Positions 34,337-43,247 of a DNA stretch of 64,000 bases are shown piece by piece. Each line of letters opens with the position of its first letter. Positions within the stretch are counted from its first letter, which is position 1. The translations under genes were made by a program, and so were the position numbers. The notes below the pieces were generated by a model. The model searched no databases, was not told where the DNA came from, and saw nothing but the letters and a program-made list of their open reading frames with translations. This stretch comes from Bin127 sp965203505 (GTDB taxonomy: Bacteria; Chloroflexota; Dehalococcoidia; Lucifugimonadales; Lucifugimonadaceae). The stretch covers positions 930,001 to 994,000 of the forward strand of contig OZ241880.1 in NCBI GenBank assembly GCA_965203505.1, read 5' to 3'.

Positions 34337-34864
34337 ATGTACTGCCCAGAGTGTCAACACGCAGAGACAAAGGTCGTTGACTCACGTGTGAGCAACGATA
34401 CTGTGCGGCGCCGCCGCGAGTGTCTCCACTGCGGAGGTAGGTTTACAACCTATGAACACGTCTACAACTCGCGCCTGAAGGTCGAAAAGAGGAGCGGCAA
34501 GTTGGAGTCGTTTTCGACCGACAAGCTGATGCGAAGCATCGAAATCGCTTGTGCCAAACGAATGTTGCCAGTTGGCGCGATCGAGCAGATTGTGGAGGAG
34601 ATCCACGAGATGGCGGTCAACGAAGGGCGAGAACACGTTGAATCGGGCCTGATCGGTGAAATGGTTCTCGACCGACTGAAATCGTTAGATCGAGTCGCGT
34701 ACCTGCGATTCGCTTCTGTGTACAAGGACTTTGAAGACGTCGAAAGATTCGCTACGGAAGTGAGCATTTTGGAGGATCCCGATCCGTTCGCGTCTGAGCT
34801 TCAAGCAACGTTCCTGTCCAGCCCGGCATCGCATGCGGCGCGCCAGACAGCGCGTCGGAATTGA
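34337..34864 (+). CDS. nrdR: Ribonucleotide reductase repressor NrdR
   Basis: 175 residues from the ATG at 34337. MYCPECQHAETKVVDSR and CLHCGGRFTTYE form the zinc ribbon; an ATP-cone follows (about 49-139: KVEKRSGKLESFSTDKLMRSI). NrdR senses dATP/ATP and represses reductase genes. An upstream in-frame start at 34280 overlaps the operator and lacks the conserved MxCP beginning, so it is rejected. The C-terminal about 25 residues are a variable tail. nrdJ follows 69 bases downstream. Confidence 0.96.
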   Translation: MYCPECQHAETKVVDSRVSNDTVRRRRECLHCGGRFTTYEHVYNSRLKVEKRSGKLESFSTDKLMRSIEIACAKRMLPVGAIEQIVEEIHEMAVNEGREHVESGLIGEMVLDRLKSLDRVAYLRFASVYKDFEDVERFATEVSILEDPDPFASELQATFLSSPASHAARQTARRN

Positions 34865-34933
34865 TGCGAAGAGAGGGCATTTAGACCGATACGAAAGGCG
34901 AGCAAAGACTCGTCACCACGACCGGAGTGTGAT

Positions 34934-37426
34934 ATGGCAAAAACTACGACTGGCAAATGGACGTTCGATGTCCCTGACGATGGGTTCAATCCGACTGAGA
35001 TATCCGAAAACGCCGAGGTGATACTTGAAAAACGCTATCTCCTGCGCGACACCAACGGCAAAATAGTCGAGAATGCGCAAGGGATGTTTCGCCGCGTTGC
35101 ACATGCGATCGCCAAAGGCGACACTCTTTACGGCGCGTCGCCTGACCGAGTCGAGCAGATCGCCGACCGTTTTTACCGGATGATGGCAAGTTTGGATTTC
35201 TTGCCCAACTCGCCGACGCTGATGAATGCTGGCACTGGGCAAGGGACGCTCTCCGCGTGTTTCGTTTTGCCATTGACTGACACGATGGAAGGAATCACTC
35301 GCGCATCGCACGACCAAGCGATGGTCCAAAAGTTCGGTGGCGGCACGGGATTCTCGCTATCCGAGTTGAGGCCCAAGGGTTGGTCGATCTCGACGACGCA
35401 CGGCAAGGCTTGTGGCCCGGTTGAAACTCTTCGATATCTTTCTGCGACCTCCCGATTAGTGACTCAAGGCGGCAAACGCGACGGCGCCAACATGGCGGTG
35501 ATGGATGTGCACCACCCCGACATTATGGAGTTCATTACCTGCAAGACGGTTGAAGGGGAGATCCACAACTTCAACATCTCCGTCGGGGCATCGGATGAGT
35601 TCATGCAGGCGGTGCTTGACAATACCGACTACCCTCTTTACTTCCGAGAAAACCCAGCAGATACCGACAGCCCGTGCGTCGAAGTGGGCCGTGCGAACGC
35701 TAGGGAGGTTTTCGACAAGATCATTGACGGTGCTTGGTTGAACGGCGAGCCCGGCATGATCTTCCTTGACGAGGTGAACCGCAACAGCCCGGTGAAAGAC
35801 ATCGGCATGATCACCGCTACAAACCCGTGTGGCGAGCAGCCGTTACTGCCATATGAATCTTGCAACCTAGGTTCAATCAACTTGTCGAATTTCGTGATCG
35901 GCAAATTGGCGACTGGGATTATTGATCGGACACCGGCTCAACTCGACCTGTTGCGGCCTGAGTACGCGGGCGTGCAAGCACACACGCTGAACAAATTGCC
36001 GGGTATCGACTGGGATCGCATGAGCGAAACGATCCGATTGGCTGTGCATTTCCTCGACAACACCATAGATGTCAACGAGTACGCGATCCCTGAGATCAGG
36101 GACATGAACCTCCAGACCCGGAAGATCGGGTTGGGCGTCATGGGTTTCGCGGACATGCTCGTATCGCTCGGGATCCCTTACGACACCCCTGAAGCGGTTG
36201 CGGTAGGCCGCGATGTGATGCGCTACATCAAAGAGATCGCGGATCTCGCATCAAAGGATTTGGCGGGGTCACGTGGGCCGTACGGCGCGTGGCACGAAAA
36301 CGGTGTCGCTAGCCCGGGAATGCGCAACGCTTGCCGTTTGACTGTGGCCCCGACCGGTACGATATCGATGCTCGCGGGTTGCTCGAGTGGAATTGAGCCG
36401 ATCTTCTCGCTGGCGTTCCGAAAACACAACATCCTTGGCGGCGACACGACGCTCATATACGCCGACGCGAACTTTGAGCGAGTAGTTCGGGAACGAGGCT
36501 CTTATAGTCAATCGTTGCTGGATGCTTTGGCGAACGGCGATTCGTTGCAGGATCGCGATGATGTCGACGATGACGTGAAGACGCTGTTCCATGTCTCATC
36601 AGACATCGCGCCTAGCGACCACGTGCTCATGCAAGCTGCGTTCCAAGAAAGCGTCGACGCGGGGATATCGAAGACCATCAACTTCCCCAACGAGGCGTCG
36701 AAAGCGGATGTCGAAGAGGCATACGTGTTGGCTTGGGAGACCCGTTGCAAAGGGATCACCGTCTATCGTGCTGGCAGTCGCGAAAAAGAAGTGTTGACCG
36801 CCGGCACTAGCGAGGACGCCGCAACTGAAAAACAAGGCACGCTCGAAACCACCGAGAACGCAGGAGTCTCCTACGTCAACCGAATGGAACGTCCACCGGT
36901 ACTGGAATCGAAAACCGTACAGGTTGAGACAGGTCGTGGAAAGATCTACGTGACGTTGTCGTTCACAAGTGACGGTCATCCGTTTGAGTTGTTCACGAAC
37001 CACGGCAAGGCGGGCGGCAACGACAGCGCGATGGCAGAAGCCTTGTCTCGCATGATCTCATTGGGTCTGCGTACCGGCGTTTCGCCAACGGACGTTATCG
37101 ATCAGTTGATCAACATCGTTGACGTGCCAGTCTGGGATCGGGGCAGGCAAATCCTCTCCGTACCGGACGCGATCGCCAAGGTGATGTTGGAACATGCAGC
37201 GACTCCGCCCAAAGGAACTTTGGCACCCGGCGTGGATCCGGTCCAGACCGCGTTGCTCGAACCGCCGAAGTCGAACGAAGTCGGGATCCCTCGATCCGGA
37301 GGCACTGTAAACATGGCATCGAAAGCTCGTGTGAACACCGAATCGTGTCCCGAGTGCTTCGATCCCCACATGGCATTCGAAGAGGGTTGCTTGAAGTGCT
37401 ATACGTGTGGATACAGCAAGTGCTGA
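34934..37426 (+). CDS. nrdJ: Adenosylcobalamin-dependent ribonucleotide reductase (class II)
   Basis: 830 residues. Makes deoxyribonucleotides independently of oxygen, using coenzyme B12. FLPNSPTLMNAGTGQGTLSACFVLP, the loop around GGGTGFSLSELRPKG, ATNPCGEQPLLPYESCNLGSINLS with the active-site Cys and Glu, and LTVAPTGTISMLAGCSSGIEP are diagnostic. The C-terminal CPEC and CYTCG pairs form the swinging redox tail. ATG at 34934 has GGAG six bases before. It lies behind the NrdR operator with nrdR. Confidence 0.97.
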   Translation: MAKTTTGKWTFDVPDDGFNPTEISENAEVILEKRYLLRDTNGKIVENAQGMFRRVAHAIAKGDTLYGASPDRVEQIADRFYRMMASLDFLPNSPTLMNAGTGQGTLSACFVLPLTDTMEGITRASHDQAMVQKFGGGTGFSLSELRPKGWSISTTHGKACGPVETLRYLSATSRLVTQGGKRDGANMAVMDVHHPDIMEFITCKTVEGEIHNFNISVGASDEFMQAVLDNTDYPLYFRENPADTDSPCVEVGRANAREVFDKIIDGAWLNGEPGMIFLDEVNRNSPVKDIGMITATNPCGEQPLLPYESCNLGSINLSNFVIGKLATGIIDRTPAQLDLLRPEYAGVQAHTLNKLPGIDWDRMSETIRLAVHFLDNTIDVNEYAIPEIRDMNLQTRKIGLGVMGFADMLVSLGIPYDTPEAVAVGRDVMRYIKEIADLASKDLAGSRGPYGAWHENGVASPGMRNACRLTVAPTGTISMLAGCSSGIEPIFSLAFRKHNILGGDTTLIYADANFERVVRERGSYSQSLLDALANGDSLQDRDDVDDDVKTLFHVSSDIAPSDHVLMQAAFQESVDAGISKTINFPNEASKADVEEAYVLAWETRCKGITVYRAGSREKEVLTAGTSEDAATEKQGTLETTENAGVSYVNRMERPPVLESKTVQVETGRGKIYVTLSFTSDGHPFELFTNHGKAGGNDSAMAEALSRMISLGLRTGVSPTDVIDQLINIVDVPVWDRGRQILSVPDAIAKVMLEHAATPPKGTLAPGVDPVQTALLEPPKSNEVGIPRSGGTVNMASKARVNTESCPECFDPHMAFEEGCLKCYTCGYSKC

Positions 37427-37462
37427 AACTGACCACGCAACTTTGCACTTCGAACCGAGCAC

Positions 37463-38470
37463 ATGAACGACAAGAAACCACTGCTGGCTCTAACGCTAGG
37501 AGACCCTTCCGGCATCGGACCTGAAGTGGTGGTCAAAGCGTTCGCAGATCCTGTGATCAATGACGAAGCCCGCATGTTCGTGGCGGGTACGGAGCACGTA
37601 GTCAGACAGGCGTTGTCGGAGACAGGCATCGATCTTCCGGTTGAACTGATCGACAATCCGGGCGATACACCCGATACCAGCGAAGTCATACCGGTTTTGA
37701 GCGTGGGCGATTATGAGGCCATCGAGTTTCCGCAGGGCAAACATTCGGTCGATTCGGGCCGGGCGTCGCACGTCTGGGTTGAAAAGTCTGCCGAAATGTG
37801 TCTTGCCGGCGCGATTGACGCTATGGTCACGGCGCCGGTCAACAAAGAGTCGTGGCAGATGTCCGGTGCGCACGACCTCGGCCACCAAGAAGTATTCAAA
37901 CGATTAACCAACAGCACAACCGTTTACACGATGCTGGTTAGCGGGATCCTGCGATGCATGCACCTCTCCACGCACAAATCGTTGCCGGAAGCCTGCGCGT
38001 TCGTCACCACTGACAACATCCTCACGGCTGTAAGAATCACTGACGATCATTTTCGTCGTTGGGGTTTCGACAACCCGCGCGTCGCGGTAGCCGCGCTTAA
38101 TCCGCACGCGAGCGACAACGGTTTGATCGGAGACACCGAAGCGAAGGAGATTTCGCCGGCGATCGAAATTGCGAGGTCAGAAGGTATCAACGCGACCGGT
38201 CCGCATCCGGCAGACTCCGTTTTCAATCAGGCGATTGATGGCATGTACGACGTTGTCGTCGTCATGTACCACGATCAAGGTCACATACCAATCAAGGTTC
38301 ACGGGTTCGAGGAGTCGGTGTCGGTAAATCTCGGTATACCGTTCATCCGCACGTCGGTAGACCATGGAACAGCGTTCGACATCGCAGGCAAGAATTTAGC
38401 TCAATCCACCAGCATGGTTGAAGCCGTCAAGCTGGCGGTGGCGTTGGCTACTCGACGCGGTATTGCCTGA
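37463..38470 (+). CDS. pdxA: 4-hydroxythreonine-4-phosphate dehydrogenase family protein
   Basis: 335 residues. LALTLGDPSGIGPEVVVKAF opens the fold. Metal-binding His are seen in SGAHDLGHQEVF, LNPHASDNGLIGDTE and VMYHDQGHIPIKV. The family includes PdxA of vitamin B6 synthesis and PdxA2 enzymes acting on threonate and erythronate phosphates. No other B6 gene is nearby, so either role is possible; PdxA is the default. A run of weak hairpins near 38474-38498 separates it from the convergent ABC permease. Confidence 0.88.
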   Translation: MNDKKPLLALTLGDPSGIGPEVVVKAFADPVINDEARMFVAGTEHVVRQALSETGIDLPVELIDNPGDTPDTSEVIPVLSVGDYEAIEFPQGKHSVDSGRASHVWVEKSAEMCLAGAIDAMVTAPVNKESWQMSGAHDLGHQEVFKRLTNSTTVYTMLVSGILRCMHLSTHKSLPEACAFVTTDNILTAVRITDDHFRRWGFDNPRVAVAALNPHASDNGLIGDTEAKEISPAIEIARSEGINATGPHPADSVFNQAIDGMYDVVVVMYHDQGHIPIKVHGFEESVSVNLGIPFIRTSVDHGTAFDIAGKNLAQSTSMVEAVKLAVALATRRGIA

Positions 38471-38476
38471 GATCCT

Positions 38477-39280
38477 TCAACTACCGGTTGAAAGGTAGTG
38501 GCGTACGCCGATTCGCCAAACTTGGAGCGAACCCATCAGGAACGCGATGCCGATTACCGGCGCCGCGTACTGGAACCACAGCGGTGTCCCGAGCGGGTCT
38601 GAAACGCCCATGATTGCGATTGCAGGGAAGTAGCTGACGCACGCCAAGGGGATGCCGAACGTGAAGAAGTTGCGGAACCAAGGACGGTAGATGTTGATCG
38701 GATACTGCGTCGTTTCGACCCCTCCGTAGGTCATGGTGTTCATGATCTCGAGTGTTTCGGTGGTCCAAAACGCCAATGTGGCTTGCAACACGATTAACCC
38801 GGCGAATAGTGATGCGCCGCCTGCGATCGAAGTCAGAAGCAAAGCGATGTTGGGAATTGTCCAATGCAAGTCCAAATGGGTAGCCGCCCAGATCAATGCG
38901 ACAAACCCCGGTGTCAGTCGGCTGATACGTCGCAGCGTCAGTTCTTGACCCGCGAGTTGTAACGCGGTGGAACGGGGTCGAGTCAGCACGCGATCGAAAT
39001 CGCCCGATTTCACCATGTCACCGAACAGATCGAAACCCGTGGTCATAGCGTCTGCCACTGCGAACGAAATGTTCACGATGCCATAGATGAAAGCGACTTG
39101 GTAGACGTTCCAGCCGATGAGAGATTCGAAGCGGTCGAACAGCACCAATATGGCCATGAACTCGCCTGCTGTGATGATGATTCGGCCACCGAGTTGCATC
39201 AGAAACGACGCCTTGTACTGCATCTGAGCACGCATCGAAACCGAAAGGAATCTGCCGTATACGAACATGCTGTCCAGCAT
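38477..39280 (-). CDS. ABC-2 type exporter permease (second)
   Basis: 267 residues from the ATG at 39280, with about six membrane spans. An upstream in-frame start would overlap the preceding gene; the ATG lies two bases after that gene's stop and has AAGGGGG close before it. It belongs to the ABC2_membrane_6-like group (GDFDRVLTRPRSTALQLAGQE is typical), found in ATPase-permease-permease triplets. The exported substrate is not known for this group. Confidence 0.87.
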   Translation of the reverse strand: MLDSMFVYGRFLSVSMRAQMQYKASFLMQLGGRIIITAGEFMAILVLFDRFESLIGWNVYQVAFIYGIVNISFAVADAMTTGFDLFGDMVKSGDFDRVLTRPRSTALQLAGQELTLRRISRLTPGFVALIWAATHLDLHWTIPNIALLLTSIAGGASLFAGLIVLQATLAFWTTETLEIMNTMTYGGVETTQYPINIYRPWFRNFFTFGIPLACVSYFPAIAIMGVSDPLGTPLWFQYAAPVIGIAFLMGSLQVWRIGVRHYLSTGS

Positions 39281-39282
39281 CG

Positions 39283-40074
39283 TCAGCCCCCTTGAACAAC
39301 CACTTTGCGAAGCGCTCTCGACAACGCGATCCGCCCTGCGATCAAGAACGCGACGATCCACATCAATTGGTGCATCAGATGTTGCGGGACTTCAGAAATC
39401 GGTATGTGCCCCAAGTAGATCCGATACGGAGTGTCGACGAGCCCTCGGAAAGGCATCACGTTGATCAACGGTTGAGACCAGTCCGGAAAGAGCGGCAACG
39501 GGACCAACATGCCCGAAAAGATCAGAACGAAACCGAAAGTCAATTGCATCACCCCATCGCCTGCGATGGTCCACAGCATCGTCACGTTTAGGAATGTCGT
39601 AATTGCCGCGCTCAATAGGATCGCTGCGCACATTGCGATGGCGAATGCCAGCGCCGCGGAGACTGACACCGGCGGCATCATTCCCATCACGACAAACGCG
39701 AATGCCAACAGCGGGATGGCGCGCATCAACATAGGTGCGGTGCGCCAAGCCAGAGCGCGGCTCAACCAATAGCTGTATAGGTCTACCGGGCGTACCAACT
39801 CATAGCTGATGCCTCCGGATCTGATCATGGTTCGCAGGTCCGTGTCGATATTCCAAGGCAGTGCCGCGAGAAAGGCCTGCCCCAGCCATATATACGTTTC
39901 AACGTCGCTAGAACTCATCGGCTGATCGGCATTGGTCGAGCGATAAAACGCTTGGAAGATCATCACCCGGATGATGCCCCAGAAGATCTGCGTAATCAGA
40001 CCCGCGAGCGCTGCCGAACGGTATTGCAGGAGACTGCGGAACTTCGCACTCAGGATTGCCCAGTAACTAATCAG
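39283..40074 (-). CDS. ABC-2 type exporter permease (first), probable CTG start
   Basis: 263 residues if translation begins at the CTG at 40074. The frame is open and membrane-protein-like from there (ISYWAILSAKFRSLLQYRSAALAG), and no ATG, GTG or TTG occurs before a GTG at 39966, which would delete the first helix. GAGGGG lies eight bases before the CTG. The CTG overlaps the ATPase stop as CTGA, a variant of the common ATGA coupling. Later parts (LRTMIRSGGISYELVRPVDLY) match the ABC-2 permease group. It is followed two bases later by its partner permease. Confidence 0.83.
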   Translation of the reverse strand: MISYWAILSAKFRSLLQYRSAALAGLITQIFWGIIRVMIFQAFYRSTNADQPMSSSDVETYIWLGQAFLAALPWNIDTDLRTMIRSGGISYELVRPVDLYSYWLSRALAWRTAPMLMRAIPLLAFAFVVMGMMPPVSVSAALAFAIAMCAAILLSAAITTFLNVTMLWTIAGDGVMQLTFGFVLIFSGMLVPLPLFPDWSQPLINVMPFRGLVDTPYRIYLGHIPISEVPQHLMHQLMWIVAFLIAGRIALSRALRKVVVQGG

Positions 40075-41054
40075 CGCGCCTGCCCCTCGTAGATCTGAGC
40101 GATTGTTTCTTCGATCGGCGGGTTTTCAACGAATAGATCGATAACCCGGTTGTTCGCGGTGACGTGTGCGATCATCTCGGCGGCTGGGACGCGCGCTGGA
40201 TCGAACTGAATGTGAAACCGGTTACCCAACGTCTGAGTGAGTTGGGCCTCAGGATGCAGTACCGGAAGTTCGGTGTCATGCAAATCGACGACGATCCGAC
40301 GTTCAAGTGTTACTTGGTGTCTGAGGTCGTCAAGCGTGCCATCCGTGATGATATCGCCGTCGTTGATGATGATTACGCGTTCGCAGATCGCTTCGATGTC
40401 ATCCATGTCGTGAGTCGTTAGAATTACCGTGGTTTCCCGCTCCTGGTTGAATCGTTTGATGAAATCGCGGAAAGCCAGTTTCGAGACGGCATCCATCCCG
40501 ATGGTCGGTTCATCCAAAAACAGGATGGATGGTAAATGTAACAACGCGGCTGCAAGGTCACTTCGCATTCTCTGGCCGAGACTGAGCTGTCTCACCGGCA
40601 CGTCGAGAAGGGATTCGAGGTCCAAAACCTCGATAAGTTCGTCTCGGTTGGACACATACGCGGCACGCGGTATGCGATATATGTCTCGTAAGAGATCGAA
40701 CGATTCGATCACCGGCAAGTCCCACCAGAGTTGGGTGCGTTGGCCAAACACGACTCCAATTTGCCGAACGTGATCAGTCCGGTTCTTCCAAGGCACACGT
40801 CCGAGGATCTCGCAACGCCCCGAATCCGGCACCAAAATTCCCGACATGACCTTCACGGTCGTCGACTTTCCTGCGCCGTTGGGGCCTATGTATCCGACTA
40901 ACTCGCCCGAATCGATCGAGAAACTCACCCCGTCGAGCGCATCGACGGTGTGATAGCGTCGGCGCACGACGCCCCGAACGGCGCCCCAGAGGCCGGCTTC
41001 GCGTTCCGAAATCCGAAATCGCTTGACGAGGTTTTCAACGACTATCTGGGGCAT
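40071..41054 (-). CDS. ABC-2 type exporter ATPase
   Basis: 327 residues from the ATG at 41054. Walker A is GYIGPNGAGKSTT, the signature LSLGQRMRSDLAAALLH, Walker B ILFLDEPTIGMD and the switch LTTHD. Residues 1-40 carry the insertion seen in this subfamily (REAGLWGAVRGVVRRRYHTVDALDGVSF). A TTG ten codons upstream is possible but less likely. The two permease genes follow with overlap, giving a complete three-gene exporter. Confidence 0.92.
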   Translation of the reverse strand: MPQIVVENLVKRFRISEREAGLWGAVRGVVRRRYHTVDALDGVSFSIDSGELVGYIGPNGAGKSTTVKVMSGILVPDSGRCEILGRVPWKNRTDHVRQIGVVFGQRTQLWWDLPVIESFDLLRDIYRIPRAAYVSNRDELIEVLDLESLLDVPVRQLSLGQRMRSDLAAALLHLPSILFLDEPTIGMDAVSKLAFRDFIKRFNQERETTVILTTHDMDDIEAICERVIIINDGDIITDGTLDDLRHQVTLERRIVVDLHDTELPVLHPEAQLTQTLGNRFHIQFDPARVPAAEMIAHVTANNRVIDLFVENPPIEETIAQIYEGQAR

Positions 41055-41196
41055 AAGGTGATGTCCGCAATTCGTGGATCCCAAACACGCGTAAAAACCC
41101 GACTCCCGGTATCAGAGGATCGTCAGGCGGAAAGTCGACTCATGTATGGACGACTGCTATGGGGTACGCAATCATATAACCACCAGCCAACACAGA

Positions 41197-41202
41197 TATA
41201 CT
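41197..41202 (+). promoter_or_regulatory. -10 element (TATACT) seven bases before an ATG
   Basis: TATACT ends six bases before the ATG at 41209, so transcription would begin at or next to the start codon and produce a leaderless mRNA. The -35 region is poor. Confidence 0.35.
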
Positions 41203-41208
41203 GATCGC

Positions 41209-41562
41209 ATGAACCAGCAAGCAAAACCAGCTTCGATTGGTTTGTTGAAACCCTTGCTGGCGGTCGGTCTCGTGATACTCACCGCGCTTTGTGCTGGTGC
41301 AATGTTGACCGACTTGGCAGACACGCCCGACGCTCGTAACCAATTCTTGGATGCCGGGTGGGAACGTGAACTCGTTGACGGTTACTGGTGGATGTTCTTG
41401 ATCGTCGCAATGCTCGCATACGCAACCCGCCTGCGCCTTGCCTACCTCACCACCCAAAATCGCCGTGCTCTGCGCTGGATCGTCCCGATCGAAGTGCTCG
41501 CCATCGCGGTGCTGTCAGTCGTTGTAGCCCTCGCTCTTTCTTGGAACAGCGTGGTCAACTAA
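41209..41562 (+). CDS. Hypothetical membrane protein with three segments
   Basis: 117 residues from the ATG at 41209. Membrane spans are likely near residues 14-34, 57-77 and 90-112, with a short Asp-rich loop after the first (LADTPDARNQFLDAGWERE). No family recognised. No ribosome site is present before the ATG, which fits the leaderless reading. It is divergent from the ABC exporter and upstream of proC, but a separate -10 precedes proC. Confidence 0.65.
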   Translation: MNQQAKPASIGLLKPLLAVGLVILTALCAGAMLTDLADTPDARNQFLDAGWERELVDGYWWMFLIVAMLAYATRLRLAYLTTQNRRALRWIVPIEVLAIAVLSVVVALALSWNSVVN

Positions 41563-41682
41563 TCTGCTTATCCGGGGACGGACAGATCCGATTGAATGTG
41601 AAGTCATGTGATCGCCAGACGCGCCTCTGAATCTCGGCGATTGCGAATATCTAGCTGACCAAAACCGCAACTACCCGAAACT

Positions 41683-41688
41683 TATAAT
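41683..41688 (+). promoter_or_regulatory. -10 element (TATAAT) upstream of proC
   Basis: A consensus TATAAT 57 bases before the proC start. No good -35 is found at 16-18 bases. Confidence 0.4.
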
Positions 41689-41745
41689 CGAAATCACGAT
41701 TAAACGTGCGCATCCAAGCGCAACCCCACGCAACCAGAGGAAGCG

Positions 41746-42558
41746 TTGAGAGTCTCATTCATAGGCGGCGGCATCATGGCCGAGGCCATTATTTCCGGCA
41801 TGAAAGAGGCGGGACTGGATGTTGATGTCAATGTCAGCGAACCAATTCCGGAACGCGCGTCCTACCTCGCCGAAACATATTCCGTAACGATCGCGTCAGA
41901 CAATGTCGCCGCAGTGACGGGCACTGACCTCGCCGTTCTTTCAGTCAAACCTCAGCAACTTAGCGACGTAGCGCAAGACATCCGAGGAGTGGTTTCCGAC
42001 CTGCCCGATGTCACGTTCATGTCCATCATGGCCGGTGTCCTAACCAAGACGATCGTCGACCAGATCGGATGCGATCGGGTGATCCGGATCATGGCGAACA
42101 CGCCGAGTCAAGTGGGTGCGGGAGCGACTGCGTGGACCGCTTCGCCGAACGTGTCCGCGGAGATGCGAGATTTTGCCGCCGAAATGCTCGATTCATTTGG
42201 GTTGCAGGTCTACTTCGATGACGAAAAATTGGTAGACATTGCGACCGCGTTGAGCGCCAGCGGCCCGGCTTACGTTTTCGTGTTTATCGAAGCACTCGTC
42301 GACGGCGCGGTGCAACTTGGCATGACTAACGCGGATGCTCGCGCGTTGGCGATCCAGATGGTGCTCGGGAGCGCGGAACTGGCGAAACAGACCGGCAAAC
42401 ACCCAGCGGACCTTCGCAACATGGTCACATCGCCTGGCGGAACTACTGCGGCTGCTTTACATGCTCTTGAAGCCAACGGATTTCGAAAAGCGTCGATCGA
42501 AGCGATCGTTGCCGCGTTCCGACGGGGTGAGGAACTGAACAAATTGTCTGACGGATAG
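41746..42558 (+). CDS. proC: Pyrroline-5-carboxylate reductase
   Basis: 270 residues, TTG start with GAGGAAG before it. Last step of proline synthesis. VSFIGGGIMAEAIISGM binds NAD(P)H; RIMANTPSQVGAGATAW and the long C-terminal signature ALSASGPAYVFVFIEAL, with ELRNMVTSPGGTTAAAL-like sequence (DLRNMVTSPGGTTAAAL), are diagnostic. Length is usual. It is followed by rplS after 183 bases. Confidence 0.96.
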   Translation: MRVSFIGGGIMAEAIISGMKEAGLDVDVNVSEPIPERASYLAETYSVTIASDNVAAVTGTDLAVLSVKPQQLSDVAQDIRGVVSDLPDVTFMSIMAGVLTKTIVDQIGCDRVIRIMANTPSQVGAGATAWTASPNVSAEMRDFAAEMLDSFGLQVYFDDEKLVDIATALSASGPAYVFVFIEALVDGAVQLGMTNADARALAIQMVLGSAELAKQTGKHPADLRNMVTSPGGTTAAALHALEANGFRKASIEAIVAAFRRGEELNKLSDG

Positions 42559-42741
42559 GCGCGGTGTCGGTTTTCGCTGCGTAAGTGTCGGGCGGTTTGA
42601 AACCGTCACGATCAGCCGAGTCGAAGCAGGGCGGATGAGCGCCTGAAATATACTTAGTTGTTTGGCGCGCTCGCTGTTTCGTTTATCCAATCAAGACAGA
42701 CCCGCCACGCACAACCGAGTTGACGCAGGAACCGTAACGCC

Positions 42742-43095
42742 ATGAATCCGACCGAGATCCTCAAATCCCGCCCGACGGCGCAGATCGACGAGTTTCAACC
42801 AGGCGATACAGTCACCGTCAACATGGTCATTCGAGAAGGTGACCGAACTCGGGTCCAAGCATTTCAAGGCAATGTGATCGCGGGAAAGTACCGTGATGAC
42901 AAGGTTCCGAATCTCGGTTCGACTTTCAAAGTAAGGCGCGTGTCTTACGGGATCGGGGTGGAACGGATAATCCCGTACCACAGCCCGTCGCTCGAATCCG
43001 TGAAAGTCACTCGGCGCGGCAAGGTTCGTCGATCCAAGCTCTATTACCTGCGCGGTCTCACTGGCCGTCACGCCCGAATCAAGGAACGGCGCTGA
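42742..43095 (+). CDS. rplS: 50S ribosomal protein L19
   Basis: 117 residues, the usual length. Sits at the 30S-50S interface. FQPGDTVTVNMVIREGDRTRVQAFQGNVI, GVERIIPYHSPSLESVKV and RGKVRRSKLYYLRGLTGRHARIKE are standard. It is alone rather than next to trmD, which lies 13 kb upstream on the other strand. Confidence 0.97.
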   Translation: MNPTEILKSRPTAQIDEFQPGDTVTVNMVIREGDRTRVQAFQGNVIAGKYRDDKVPNLGSTFKVRRVSYGIGVERIIPYHSPSLESVKVTRRGKVRRSKLYYLRGLTGRHARIKERR

Positions 43096-43108
43096 TTCCT
43101 CTTCCCGA

Positions 43109-43127
43109 GATTTCGCACTGCGAAATC
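43109..43127 (+). terminator. Hairpin downstream of rplS
   Basis: GATTTCGC pairs perfectly with GCGAAATC around a three-base loop. A second stem, TCCGCC/GGCGGA, lies at 43159-43175. No T run follows either, so termination is only possible. Confidence 0.4.
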
Positions 43128-43201
43128 GTCGGTTTCATGAGGTTGGTCGCCTGCGGCATCCGCCATTCCGGCGGAGTCCCGGCGCGCGTTGCTCTATCCT
43201 T

Positions 43202-43237
43202 TACCGCGTTGAGCCGAACTACCGCGTTGAGCCGAAC
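43202..43237 (+). repeat. 18-bp perfect tandem duplication before priA
   Basis: TACCGCGTTGAGCCGAAC occurs twice with no spacer, ending ten bases before the priA ATG. No ribosome site lies between. It could be recent slippage or a duplicated operator-like site. Confidence 0.85.
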
Positions 43238-43247
43238 GCATTGAATC

